The position numbers and the translations under genes are program-made. From Vibrio tasmaniensis (GTDB lineage Bacteria > Pseudomonadota > Gammaproteobacteria > Enterobacterales > Vibrionaceae): a stretch of DNA of 64,000 bases. Where the stretch lies: the NCBI RefSeq assembly GCF_024347635.1, contig NZ_AP025510.1, forward strand, positions 2,108,001 through 2,172,000, read 5' to 3'. Under the pieces are notes generated by a model that searched no databases, had not been told where the DNA came from, and worked only from the letters and a program-made list of their open reading frames with translations. Positions 29,928-38,310 of this stretch are shown here, in pieces; position 1 is the first letter of the stretch; every line of letters starts with the position of its first letter.

Positions 29928-30195
29928 TAGGGTCTGCTGACCTTTCGTGGTTAAATTTTGTTCGATATAGAATCGTTTTAGGCGCGGCAAGGAGTATGTA
30001 ACCTAGTCATTCTAAGTTAATACTTCTTAACAAAGCATAAAACGATTCTAGCCGAACCCTTCGGGCAGTCTTTGTGGTTCATTTCTACTGCGTTATCAGC
30101 TTCTCATGTAGGCTAGCTACACTTCAAAGCCTCTGCCTTGTAGAAATTTCCCACAAAGTGCTGCAAAAATCAGCTCGAAAGATCAACAGACCCTA
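29928..30195. mobile_element. 268-bp MITE-like element with terminal and nested inverted repeats
   Basis: The ends TAGGGTCTGCTGACCTTTCG (29928-29947) and CGAAAGATCAACAGACCCTA (30176-30195) are inverted repeats matching at 18 of 20 positions. Inside are two stem-loops: a perfect 12-bp pair AGAATCGTTTTA/TAAAACGATTCT (29969-29980, 30038-30049), and a 16-of-19 pair (30070-30088, 30140-30158). There is no ORF. The outermost TA on each side could be a target duplication. The remainder of the 29891-30404 gap is AT-rich spacer. Confidence 0.8.
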
Positions 30196-30404
30196 GTCTC
30201 ATTATCAAAACGAAACACGTTGTAAAAAGGATCTTAAGCAAGGTAATCCCTTACTTATTTAGCTCTGCCTGAGCGAAGCCGATATTCAGACAACAGATAA
30301 AACTAAAAGTTGGCATACAAACAACAAATTTTCCAACTAGCTGTTTATGTTAATTAACCATTAACGAGATCATTAACTGTTTCGTTAGCTTATTAGCCTT
30401 TTAA

Positions 30405-30755
30405 TTAACTCATTAAAAGCGGGCCTAGCGGGCGGCCACCAACCAAGTGCATGTGAATATGGTAAACCTCTTGGCCACCGTGAGAATTGCAGTTCACAAT
30501 AAGACGATAGCCATCTTCTGCAATGCCTTCTTCTTTTGCTAACTTACGAGCAACAGTAAACATACGTCCCATCATTGCTTCATCTTCCGCTTCAACATCA
30601 TTCGTTGTTGGAATCAGCTTGTTAGGAATAATGAGAATATGACTAGGAGCACGAGGGTTAATATCGCGAAATGCGGTTACTAAATCGTCTTGGTATAGTA
30701 GATCTACTGGGATTTCTTTATTGATGATCTTACTAAAAATGGTTTCTTCAGCCAT
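30405..30755 (-). CDS. hinT: HinT, HIT-family purine nucleoside phosphoramidase
   Basis: This 116-residue HIT protein starts [24 protein letters not shown], with the [16 protein letters not shown] substrate strand and the catalytic histidine triad H99-I-H101-M-H103. An upstream SHGGQEVYH motif supports it. HinT hydrolyses AMP-lysine and related phosphoramidates. Length and the position next to the ycfL-lpoB cluster match E. coli. A GAGAAA Shine-Dalgarno precedes the ATG. Confidence 0.95.
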   Translation of the reverse strand: MAEETIFSKIINKEIPVDLLYQDDLVTAFRDINPRAPSHILIIPNKLIPTTNDVEAEDEAMMGRMFTVARKLAKEEGIAEDGYRLIVNCNSHGGQEVYHIHMHLVGGRPLGPLLMS

Positions 30756-31030
30756 GTTTCTCTCCGATAAAACATTTATTTTTTAATGCTTTGAGTATGC
30801 GCTATGCCGCGTCAAACCACAATATACCTGCTTTAAAGCATAATAAAAAACACCGTTCAAATCAAAAGAAACACGCCTTATCTCTCAAGAATGCCATATT
30901 GATTATAGCTGAGGCTTATTTTTGACGTATGCGTCATAAAATGCGTAAGCCGAGCTCAATAAAATCCTGATAATTTTGTTAGTTTTATTTTGACCTGGTA
31001 TTAGGTCCACATTTATTTAGGGAGAAAGTC

Positions 31031-33022
31031 ATGAAGGGATCTGTGATCAAGCGTATGTACGCTGGTTTCGCACTGATCATCATCATGTTCGCAGTCACGA
31101 TAACCATCATGATGAGCAGCATGAATCAGATACATAGTAATTTTGAGAGCGTCTCAAAAGTCTCATTGCCGCTGGTGGCGCTTTCAAACCAAACAAGTGT
31201 CCAATTACTTTCCGCCGACAAGTCATTTAAAGACTTCTTAACCACACAAAATTCTGAGCGTATGTCTGCAATGCGAACAGAGTTTGCCGCATCACAAAAC
31301 GCTTTTTCTGAAGTGCTAGGTAGCCTAGAAGCAGCAAGCCAAGACAATACCTCGCTCACTGAGCGCATCACGCAATTAAGAGCAATGGAAGAACGTTACT
31401 TCACCGAAGCAGATGAAGCGATGAACAATTACATCGCTATGTTTGAGGCGCAAGAACAAGTACAAAAAGCGTCACGTGATTTCCAACGTTTACATTCAGA
31501 ATTGACCGTTGGCATGAAAGAGTACGTTGCCGACCAAAAAAGCATCTCTGTAAAAGTGATGGCAAAGAGCTACTTCATTAAACTACAAGACGCCGAGGTG
31601 ATCACTTCTGACGCGCTAGCAAGTTCTGATGTTGCCTTCGTACAAAAAGCCGTTAACCAAAACAAAAAGGCCGTTACCCACCTAAACTACGCGTACCGTG
31701 GCTTAGCGACACAATTGCCTGCGATTAAAAATGTTTTCGATGAATCGGTTAAAAACTTCACCAAAGACGTGGGACAAAAAGGCGGTGTTTTAGATAAACA
31801 TAATAACTATCTGAAAGCGAAAGAAGCCTTGTACATCAACATTGCTAACCTAGCCGTTGAGGTCGACCAAGCAATGGCGGTGCTGGATTCTTTCAACGTC
31901 ACAGCGGAAGAGCAACTCAACTCATCATTAGCAGATGCGAGCAGCATCTACGACAACGGTCTATTCAAAGCGATCGCAATTGGCATTGTTGTCACCGTAT
32001 TCGCTGCAGCGATTGGTTACCACATTGCACATAGTGTAAGGGAGCCACTCACGCGCATCCTCGGTACATTAGAAGGCCTGACTGAAGGCGATATGACTCA
32101 GCGTATAGATATTCGATACGACAACGAATTTAGCCGAGTAAGCCGTCACATCAATACCTTAGCCGACAACCTGCACAATATTCTGGTGAAACTGAACGAC
32201 GCTTCGGATGACCTAACCAATACTGCAAGCGTAAACCAAAAAACCTCTTCTGAGACACAGGCTCAATTGAACAACCAGCGTGAACAAACGGCAACCGTCG
32301 CAACGGCAATGACACAAATGTCTCATTCGGTACAAGAAGTAGCAAACAGCGCACAAAGCTCATTAACTATGGTTCAACAAGTAGAATCGGCTTCTGAATC
32401 AGGTCGTCAGGTCATGAACACCAACATCAGTACCATTAATCAACTTGAGGTGCGTCTGACTGAATCCGTGGGTGCTGTAGGCGAGCTACAACAGATGAGC
32501 AGCCAGATTGGCTCTATCCTCGATGTTATTCGTGGTATTGCGGATCAAACTAACCTACTTGCACTCAACGCAGCAATCGAAGCCGCGCGCGCAGGTGAAC
32601 AAGGTCGTGGATTTGCTGTCGTCGCTGATGAAGTCCGAGTATTGGCACAAAAGACAACTCAATCAACATCTGAAATCGAGACAATGATCAGTAACCTACA
32701 ATCAAGCTCTAAAACAGCAAGCAATGTGATTGAAAGCTGCATGAGTGATATGGATATGTCGGTTGAGCAAGCTTCAAGTGCTAATAGTGCTATGGAAGAG
32801 ATTCAGGCATTGATTCTAGAAATCAGTCGTATGAGTACGCACATTTCTCAAGCCGCGGCTGAGCAGAGTGAAACTTCGGGTGATATCGCGCGTAACATTG
32901 AAGACATCAACCAGATTGCTGATAAGAGTTATCAAGCGATGTCATCAATTGCAGAGGCAAGCCAAAACCTAACAATTCTGGCAAACCAGCAAGGTGATTT
33001 AGTTCATCAATTCAAACTATAA
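31031..33022 (+). CDS. Methyl-accepting chemotaxis protein
   Basis: This 663-residue chemoreceptor has a first transmembrane helix at about residues 10-30, a long helical periplasmic sensor of about 280 residues, and a second transmembrane helix at about 311-331 ([20 protein letters not shown]). A HAMP domain follows ([23 protein letters not shown]), then a methyl-accepting coiled coil whose tip is the invariant [20 protein letters not shown]. There is no C-terminal NWETF-type pentapeptide, so methylation would not rely on CheR tethering. The sensor is helical, and the ligand is unknown. It has a good Shine-Dalgarno (GGGAGAAAG) and its own terminator. Confidence 0.95.
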   Translation: MKGSVIKRMYAGFALIIIMFAVTITIMMSSMNQIHSNFESVSKVSLPLVALSNQTSVQLLSADKSFKDFLTTQNSERMSAMRTEFAASQNAFSEVLGSLEAASQDNTSLTERITQLRAMEERYFTEADEAMNNYIAMFEAQEQVQKASRDFQRLHSELTVGMKEYVADQKSISVKVMAKSYFIKLQDAEVITSDALASSDVAFVQKAVNQNKKAVTHLNYAYRGLATQLPAIKNVFDESVKNFTKDVGQKGGVLDKHNNYLKAKEALYINIANLAVEVDQAMAVLDSFNVTAEEQLNSSLADASSIYDNGLFKAIAIGIVVTVFAAAIGYHIAHSVREPLTRILGTLEGLTEGDMTQRIDIRYDNEFSRVSRHINTLADNLHNILVKLNDASDDLTNTASVNQKTSSETQAQLNNQREQTATVATAMTQMSHSVQEVANSAQSSLTMVQQVESASESGRQVMNTNISTINQLEVRLTESVGAVGELQQMSSQIGSILDVIRGIADQTNLLALNAAIEAARAGEQGRGFAVVADEVRVLAQKTTQSTSEIETMISNLQSSSKTASNVIESCMSDMDMSVEQASSANSAMEEIQALILEISRMSTHISQAAAEQSETSGDIARNIEDINQIADKSYQAMSSIAEASQNLTILANQQGDLVHQFKL

Positions 33023-33093
33023 GTAAACGAAGAACCAATAGATATTCACCTAAAATGTTGGGATATCTCACCCAATAGTGATAACTAATTGAA

Positions 33094-33130
33094 CAAGGGC
33101 AACTTTTATCAAGGGTTGCCCTTGTTTTTT
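33094..33130 (+). terminator. Chemoreceptor gene terminator
   Basis: The stem CAAGGGCAAC and GTTGCCCTTG with a loop of about ten bases is followed by a T6 run. It lies about 70 bp after the stop codon and before the CARF gene. Confidence 0.88.
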
Positions 33131-33219
33131 ATGAGCTTTGTCATTATATGATTATAAAGGCTTGCTGCTTCCCGTTTTTTCTTTCACCTTTATGAGCGAG
33201 CCGCTATTAAGGAATTTAT

Positions 33220-34386
33220 ATGGCTGTTCATGTTGGCATTATCGATCAAGACCCCATTCGGTTGATCACACCACTACTCGACAACCGAACGATCAGCACT
33301 CACATCGTGTTCATCGGTGACAAAAATCAAGTCAGTATCTATCAACGCTTAGACAGCGTTTTGAAAAAGCGTGATATTACGAGTGAATTTTTCGAGATTC
33401 CAACTATCGTAAACACGTCTGTAATTAAAGAATCTATCCAAACCCTTGCCGAAGACCTCAAGGCTCGAGGTCAAGAAGTAAAACTCAACGCAAGTTGTGG
33501 CCTTCGTCACCGCTTACTTTCTGTCTACGAAGTATTTCGTACTTACCACTGGCCAATCTTTGTTGTTGAACCTAACAGTGACAAGCTGTGCTGGCTTTAC
33601 CCGAATGGTAAAGAAGACGCACAAGTTCAAGATCGCATCACTATCGATGACTATCTAACGGTATTCGGTGCTCGTGGTGAATTCAGCGATGTACAGCTGT
33701 CTCCACAGCTCGACCAAAAGCTTTATGAACTGGGTGAACGCTGGGCAAGTAATGCATTAGAATTAGGCCCAGGCCTTGCTACATTGAACTACCTTGCAAC
33801 CACCTGCCGTAAAGAACAAAGGCTTGATGTGGGTTTGTCTGAGAAGCAACAAGGTTATCGCGAGCTGAACATGCTATTGAGCGATTTAGTCGAAGCTAAG
33901 ATTGCCACTTATGACAATGGTATTTTGACGTTTGCCAATGAAGACGCGCGACGCTTCTCAAACGGCGAATGGCTTGAAACACTGGTTCATAGCACCGTTA
34001 AGCAGATCCAAGATGACATGCCGACCATTCAAGATCGCTCTTTGAATGTTCAGGTTTATCGTCAACTCGGTGAGCGTGAAGTTCGTAATGAGCTTGATGT
34101 TGCCTCTGTAGTGAACAATAAGCTGCACATCATCGAGTGTAAGACCAAAGGTATGCGTGATGATGGCGATGATACCTTGTACAAGCTGGAATCGCTTAGA
34201 GACCTTCTGGGTGGCCTACAAGCACGTGCCATGTTAGTGAGCTTCCGCCCTCTTCGTCATAACGACATCACACGAGCCGAAGATCTTGGCCTTGCATTGA
34301 TCGGCCCTGACGAATTAAAAGATCTTAAAACACATCTCGCGGCATGGTTTACCGCCGCCGGTGGTGATGAAGACTTAGAGTGCTAA
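33220..34386 (+). CDS. Orphan CARF-domain PD-(D/E)XK nuclease-like protein (DUF1887, VC1899 type)
   Basis: This 388-residue protein resembles V. cholerae VC1899, the structural relative of the CRISPR nucleases Card1/Can2. Residues about 1-150 form a Rossmann-like CARF domain (MAVHVGIIDQDPIRLITPLL at the start). A linker/wHTH-like segment spans about 160-245. Residues about 248-380 form a restriction-endonuclease-like domain, with acidic residues at E250/E253, D293 in NELDV and E306-C-K308 in HIIECKTKG. The usual CARF loop (N-x-T-G-G-T-K) appears here as N90-A-S-C-G-L-R. No cas gene or CRISPR repeat is in the window. It has its own terminator and probably its own promoter, so it is likely monocistronic. 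Confidence 0.85.
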   Translation: MAVHVGIIDQDPIRLITPLLDNRTISTHIVFIGDKNQVSIYQRLDSVLKKRDITSEFFEIPTIVNTSVIKESIQTLAEDLKARGQEVKLNASCGLRHRLLSVYEVFRTYHWPIFVVEPNSDKLCWLYPNGKEDAQVQDRITIDDYLTVFGARGEFSDVQLSPQLDQKLYELGERWASNALELGPGLATLNYLATTCRKEQRLDVGLSEKQQGYRELNMLLSDLVEAKIATYDNGILTFANEDARRFSNGEWLETLVHSTVKQIQDDMPTIQDRSLNVQVYRQLGEREVRNELDVASVVNNKLHIIECKTKGMRDDGDDTLYKLESLRDLLGGLQARAMLVSFRPLRHNDITRAEDLGLALIGPDELKDLKTHLAAWFTAAGGDEDLEC

Positions 34387-34423
34387 TTTAAGAAACTCGA
34401 ACATATCGAATTCTCAAAAAACT

Positions 34424-34461
34424 AAAAGGCGAATGACCGTTTAAGTCACTCGCCTTTTTTG
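34424..34461 (+). terminator. CARF gene terminator
   Basis: The imperfect stem AAAAGGCGAATGAC and GTCACTCGCCTTTT (one bulged base) encloses CGTTTAA and is followed by further T residues, 38 bp after the stop. Confidence 0.87.
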
Positions 34462-34554
34462 TACCCGTAACTATTATGCTAATCGTAGTAAATGACTTAT
34501 ATCCACTACCCCGCCCGTATTGACAAGGTCTAAACTATACAGCATCTAGATGTT

Positions 34555-34617
34555 CACAAGGTTTAGAGCTCACAAGGTCTACGTTTGCAAAGTCTAAAGC
34601 TCGTAAGGTAAAAAGCT
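34555..34617. repeat. Four degenerate tandem 16-bp units
   Basis: Units CACAAGGTTTAGAGCT, CACAAGGTCTACGTTT, GCAAAGTCTAAAGCT and CGTAAGGTAAAAAGCT follow each other directly. A related ACAAGGTCTAAA occurs at 34523-34534. They lie in the non-coding space between the CARF and udp terminators. No function is apparent. Confidence 0.6.
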
Positions 34618-34637
34618 CAAAGGACTTGTAAACACGC

Positions 34638-34674
34638 AAAAAAATGGCCACATCATTCGATGTGGCCATTTTCA
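34638..34674 (-). terminator. udp terminator
   Basis: A perfect 12-bp stem, AATGGCCACATC and GATGTGGCCATT, with a short loop is followed on the minus strand by T7. Confidence 0.92.
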
Positions 34675-34713
34675 AAATTTGAAGTCGTTTTAAGACTTAA
34701 AGCACTTGAAAAC

Positions 34714-35472
34714 TTAAAGCATTTTACGAGCAGCTTCTACAACCACTTTGATTGAGCGCGCTTCCGTTACTTTTAGTGTCTCGTGATCAGGTATCTCTTT
34801 TTGAGTACGGTTGATGATCACACCAGCAACACAACCTGCTTTCAAACCAGAACTTGCACACATTGTTAGTAGCGTTGCAGATTCCATTTCGAAGTTAAGA
34901 ACACCCATATCTTGCCATTCTTGCATAGAACCTTGGAAACGCTTAACCACGCGACCAGAGAACGTGTCGTAACGCTCTTGACCTGGGTAGAAAGTATCAC
35001 TTGAAGCGGTTACACCCATGTGAACTGCTGCGCCTGATTCTTCAACTGCTGCTTTCATTGCTGTAGCAACTTCGAAGTCAGCAACTGCTGGGAACTCCAT
35101 AGGAGCGAAGTGCAGGCTAGCACCGTCTAGACGAACAGAACCCGTAGAAACAATCATGTCACCCACATTTACGTGAGGTTGGATAGCACCAGTAGTACCA
35201 ACACGTAGGAAAGTGCGAACGCCAAGCTGAGCAAGCTCTTCAACTGCGATAGAAGTAGATGGGCCACCGATACCTGTTGAACATACAACAACTGGCTTAC
35301 CGTCTAGCTCTGCGCGGTAAAGCGTGTATTCACGGTGACTCGCTAGAAATACAGGATTCTCCATCTCTTCTGCAATTTTTTGCACACGAGCAGGATCACC
35401 AGGAATGATCGCAAGAGTAGCACCGTTAAGATCTGCTTCAGTAACACCTAAATGGAAAACAGCTTGAGACAT
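34714..35472 (-). CDS. udp: Uridine phosphorylase
   Basis: Udp splits uridine into uracil and ribose 1-phosphate for nucleoside salvage. The 252-residue protein has the NP-I family features: the phosphate-binding GDPARV near residue 26, [27 protein letters not shown], and the C-terminal active-site [15 protein letters not shown] with ribose-binding Glu-Met-Glu. Length matches E. coli Udp. A candidate CRP site lies about 100 bp upstream, consistent with CRP/CytR control of udp in enterobacteria. The gene is monocistronic. Confidence 0.96.
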   Translation of the reverse strand: MSQAVFHLGVTEADLNGATLAIIPGDPARVQKIAEEMENPVFLASHREYTLYRAELDGKPVVVCSTGIGGPSTSIAVEELAQLGVRTFLRVGTTGAIQPHVNVGDMIVSTGSVRLDGASLHFAPMEFPAVADFEVATAMKAAVEESGAAVHMGVTASSDTFYPGQERYDTFSGRVVKRFQGSMQEWQDMGVLNFEMESATLLTMCASSGLKAGCVAGVIINRTQKEIPDHETLKVTEARSIKVVVEAARKML

Positions 35473-35571
35473 AGTTCGCTCCTTTTGGCTTATTGGGCTT
35501 TTTACCCTTATTTAAGCTCATAGTAAATTCGTGGGGTACGAACACACTCTAACCAAGCTCATAATGAAATG

Positions 35572-35589
35572 AAGTGACGAATATCACAC
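35572..35589 (-). promoter_or_regulatory. Candidate CRP site upstream of udp
   Basis: AAGTGA-CGAATA-TCACAC carries both GTGA and TCAC half-sites with N6 spacing, the CRP pattern, about 100 bp before the udp start. E. coli udp is CRP-activated. Assignment is by pattern and position. Confidence 0.55.
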
Positions 35590-35683
35590 CAATGATCGCA
35601 ACAACATTTCAGGTTTCACGAAAAACCGATTGGCATCACAAAAATAAGCAATCCGAACAGCGACGTTGCATACTAATGAGACA

Positions 35684-35722
35684 AAAAGCGCCTTTAACGT
35701 ATTACCGCTAAAGGCGCTTTTA
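35684..35722 (-). terminator. zntA terminator
   Basis: The stem AAAGCGCCTTTA and TAAAGGCGCTTT encloses a loop of about 11 bases, with T-rich flanks in both directions. It lies about 65 bp past the zntA stop. Confidence 0.86.
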
Positions 35723-35785
35723 TGTGAAGTGCAGTTTATATAAGACGTTTTTAAAATTAAGAGCGTCTATGTCTGAGAGCTGAAC

Positions 35786-38137
35786 TTAATCCGCTTTAGA
35801 CTTGAATCGAAGCAGACGCAGTGCGTTGAGTGTCACCAGTGCTGTCGCGCCACTATCAGCAAGAACGGCAACCCACAAACCAGTGATACCAAGCAAACTG
35901 GTCACCAAGAACACACCTTTCAAACCGAGCGCGAGTGCGACGTTTTGACGAATGTTATTCATAGTCGCTTGCGACAATTCAATCATCGCGGGCAGCTCAG
36001 TTAAACGGTTGTGAGTCAGTGCTGAATCTGACGTTTCAAGCGCAACATCAGTACCACCCCCCATAGCAATACCGACATTCGCCGTTTTCATTGCTGGCGC
36101 ATCGTTGATGCCATCACCGACCATAGCAACGTGTGACTGTTGAGATAACTCTTCAACATAAGACACTTTGTCACTTGGAAGCAGGCTCGCTTTATATTGC
36201 ATACCAATTTTGCTGCTGATCGCTGCTGCGCTTCGTGGGTTGTCCCCTGTGAGCATGATAGATTGAATACCCAAGTCATTAAGTCGTTCAATCGCAAGCT
36301 TAGCGTCACTACGTAACGTATCTTGCCAAGCAATCAAACCAATCACAGTCGTAGCTTGTTCTGTTGACTCTTCTAGATCTTTAAGCTCAAGAGCAACCAC
36401 AACCGTCTTGCCCTCGCCTTCTAATGCTTCTACCTGAGAAACCACATCGGGTCCAAGAGCGAACGTGACTTTAGACGGTGATAAAACCTGATACTTAACA
36501 CCATCGACATCGCCTTCAACACCGCTACCAATGAGCGCTTTCTTGTTGTGTGACTCAGGGATCTCAACATTCAGCTCTTTAACTTTAGCGACAAGCGATT
36601 GCGCCAAAGGATGAGTCGAACCAACTTCAATCGCCCCAACTACACGAAGCATAGCGTCTTGTTTCCAACCTGATAGAGGTTGAATATCCGTAACCTGAGG
36701 CTTGCCTTCAGTCAGCGTACCTGTCTTATCAAAGGCAATCGTTTGAATTTTTCCTAGCTGCTCTAGTGCCGCGCCGCCTTTAATTAATGCGCCACGTTTC
36801 GCCGCTGCTGCTAAACCAGAAGTAATTGCAGCAGGTGTCGAGATTACCAACGCACACGGACAAGCTATCAACAATAGAGCTAGACCTCGGTAAACCCAGG
36901 TTTCCCATGGCTGCGCGAACAGCAATGGTGGGGTGATGATGACCAACAGAGCCACCAACATCATTAGTGGTGTGTACCAGCGGCTAAACTTATCGAGGAA
37001 ACGTTCAAGCGGTGCTTTACGAGATTCCGCCTCTTCAATCAGGTGAAGAATACGGTCAATCGCATTTTCACCTTGCTTAGAGGTGATAGTAATACGTACA
37101 ACTTTGTCGACCACCACAGCGCCCGCCATGATGCTGTTGCCTTCAATATGCTCGACAGGAACAGACTCACCCGTTAGTGCACTTTCATCGAAGCTTGCCG
37201 CGTCGGTAATCAGTTTGCCATCAGCAGGTAATCGAGAACCCGCCGCCACTTCAATCACGTCACCAGGAACAAGTTCACTTACTGCAACTTCAACACGTTC
37301 GCCGTTGATAATCTTGGTGGCATTTTCTGGCACCAATGCCATGAGCGCTTGAACACCACTTCTTGCTCTTGATGAAGCAAACGCTTCTAAACGCTCACCA
37401 ATCAAAAACAGCAACAGAACCATCGCCGCTTCAGCGGTTTCGCCAAGGTACAAAGCACCGAGCGCGGCAACACTCATTAAGGTTTCGATTGCAAACGGCG
37501 TACCTGAACGTGCCAACTGAACTGCTTTCTTGGCCACCGGATACAAACCAAGCAAACAGGTTACAGTAAACAAGACTTCACTTAATTGAGGAGAAGTGCT
37601 TTTCAACAGTGCTGCGAAGAGCATTGCGGCTGCAATCGCGATGATCTGAAAATTAGGTTGGATATACGCTTGCCAAAAAGTCTCAGGTTGTTGTTTTTCT
37701 TTTTTAGAACCGACTTCCGAAAGAGGAAAACCCGTTTTGATAGAGACCTGTTCAATGGTGTCAGCAAGACTTTCATTGTCGAATTTCACAACCAGTTTTT
37801 CGGTAGCAAAGAGAACCTTCGCTTGAATTACACCGTCAATATTACTGATCGCGTTTTCTATTTTTTTTGCACAAGCTGGGCAGTCCATTCCGGCGACCAG
37901 CCAACTTTTGGAAAATTGGGTGTTAAGAGACTCAGCTAAGGGCAGCCGGTCTTCTTCTCCACTGTCTGAACCACAACAATCATCTGCTGATGCAGAAGCC
38001 GTCGAAGAACTGCAGCATGATGATGAAGTGCCTGCGGCGGTAATACTGGTAATTTTGGGACTAGAACAGGTCGCCCCAGTCTCTTGCGGTTGAACGTCCA
38101 CTTTTGTTGAGCGGCACGCTGCGTGTTTTGCGCACAT
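35786..38137 (-). CDS. zntA: ZntA, Zn/Cd/Pb-exporting P1B-type ATPase
   Basis: This 783-residue heavy-metal ATPase has an unusual Cys/Ser/Thr-rich N-terminal extension (about residues 1-60, with clusters around C40-C42 and DDCC). An HMA domain follows with metal-binding C86-P-A-C89. Membrane helices surround the ion pathway C426-P-C428. The actuator TGES is at 322-325 and the phosphorylation site D470-KTGTLT at 470-475. MVGDGINDAPA is the hinge, and the CPC and late DSG motifs suit Zn/Cd/Pb specificity rather than Cu. The gene has a MerR-family promoter, which fits metal induction. The regulator is not adjacent. Confidence 0.95.
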   Translation of the reverse strand: MCAKHAACRSTKVDVQPQETGATCSSPKITSITAAGTSSSCCSSSTASASADDCCGSDSGEEDRLPLAESLNTQFSKSWLVAGMDCPACAKKIENAISNIDGVIQAKVLFATEKLVVKFDNESLADTIEQVSIKTGFPLSEVGSKKEKQQPETFWQAYIQPNFQIIAIAAAMLFAALLKSTSPQLSEVLFTVTCLLGLYPVAKKAVQLARSGTPFAIETLMSVAALGALYLGETAEAAMVLLLFLIGERLEAFASSRARSGVQALMALVPENATKIINGERVEVAVSELVPGDVIEVAAGSRLPADGKLITDAASFDESALTGESVPVEHIEGNSIMAGAVVVDKVVRITITSKQGENAIDRILHLIEEAESRKAPLERFLDKFSRWYTPLMMLVALLVIITPPLLFAQPWETWVYRGLALLLIACPCALVISTPAAITSGLAAAAKRGALIKGGAALEQLGKIQTIAFDKTGTLTEGKPQVTDIQPLSGWKQDAMLRVVGAIEVGSTHPLAQSLVAKVKELNVEIPESHNKKALIGSGVEGDVDGVKYQVLSPSKVTFALGPDVVSQVEALEGEGKTVVVALELKDLEESTEQATTVIGLIAWQDTLRSDAKLAIERLNDLGIQSIMLTGDNPRSAAAISSKIGMQYKASLLPSDKVSYVEELSQQSHVAMVGDGINDAPAMKTANVGIAMGGGTDVALETSDSALTHNRLTELPAMIELSQATMNNIRQNVALALGLKGVFLVTSLLGITGLWVAVLADSGATALVTLNALRLLRFKSKAD

Positions 38138-38214
38138 AATGTATCTCCTTAATACTCAAAAGCCTTGAGGTTGTTGCTGACTAATCACAGCAACAAAACC
38201 TTAAGTTCATCAAA

Positions 38215-38246
38215 AGTATAAACCTTGGAGACTACTCCAAGGTCAA
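38215..38246 (-). promoter_or_regulatory. MerR-family (ZntR/CadR-like) promoter of zntA
   Basis: On the minus strand, -35 TTGACC (38241-38246) and -10 TATACT (38215-38220) are 20 bp apart, the long spacing typical of MerR-activated promoters. A perfect dyad, ACCTTGGAG-N4-CTCCAAGGT (38222-38243), fills the spacer. This is one of the clearest regulatory sites in the window. Confidence 0.88.
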
Positions 38247-38310
38247 TAACAAATTGTCCAAGTCCAAGAAGAAATTTACAAACCACCAATCTGATATTGG
38301 AGTGTCGCTG

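Noticed and set aside
33220..34386. Treating the CARF protein as part of a CRISPR-Cas locus
   Set aside because: No repeat-spacer array, cas1/cas2 or Cas10-like gene is present in the window; the only regular repeats (41087-41152, 39886-39942, 34555-34617) have no spacers.
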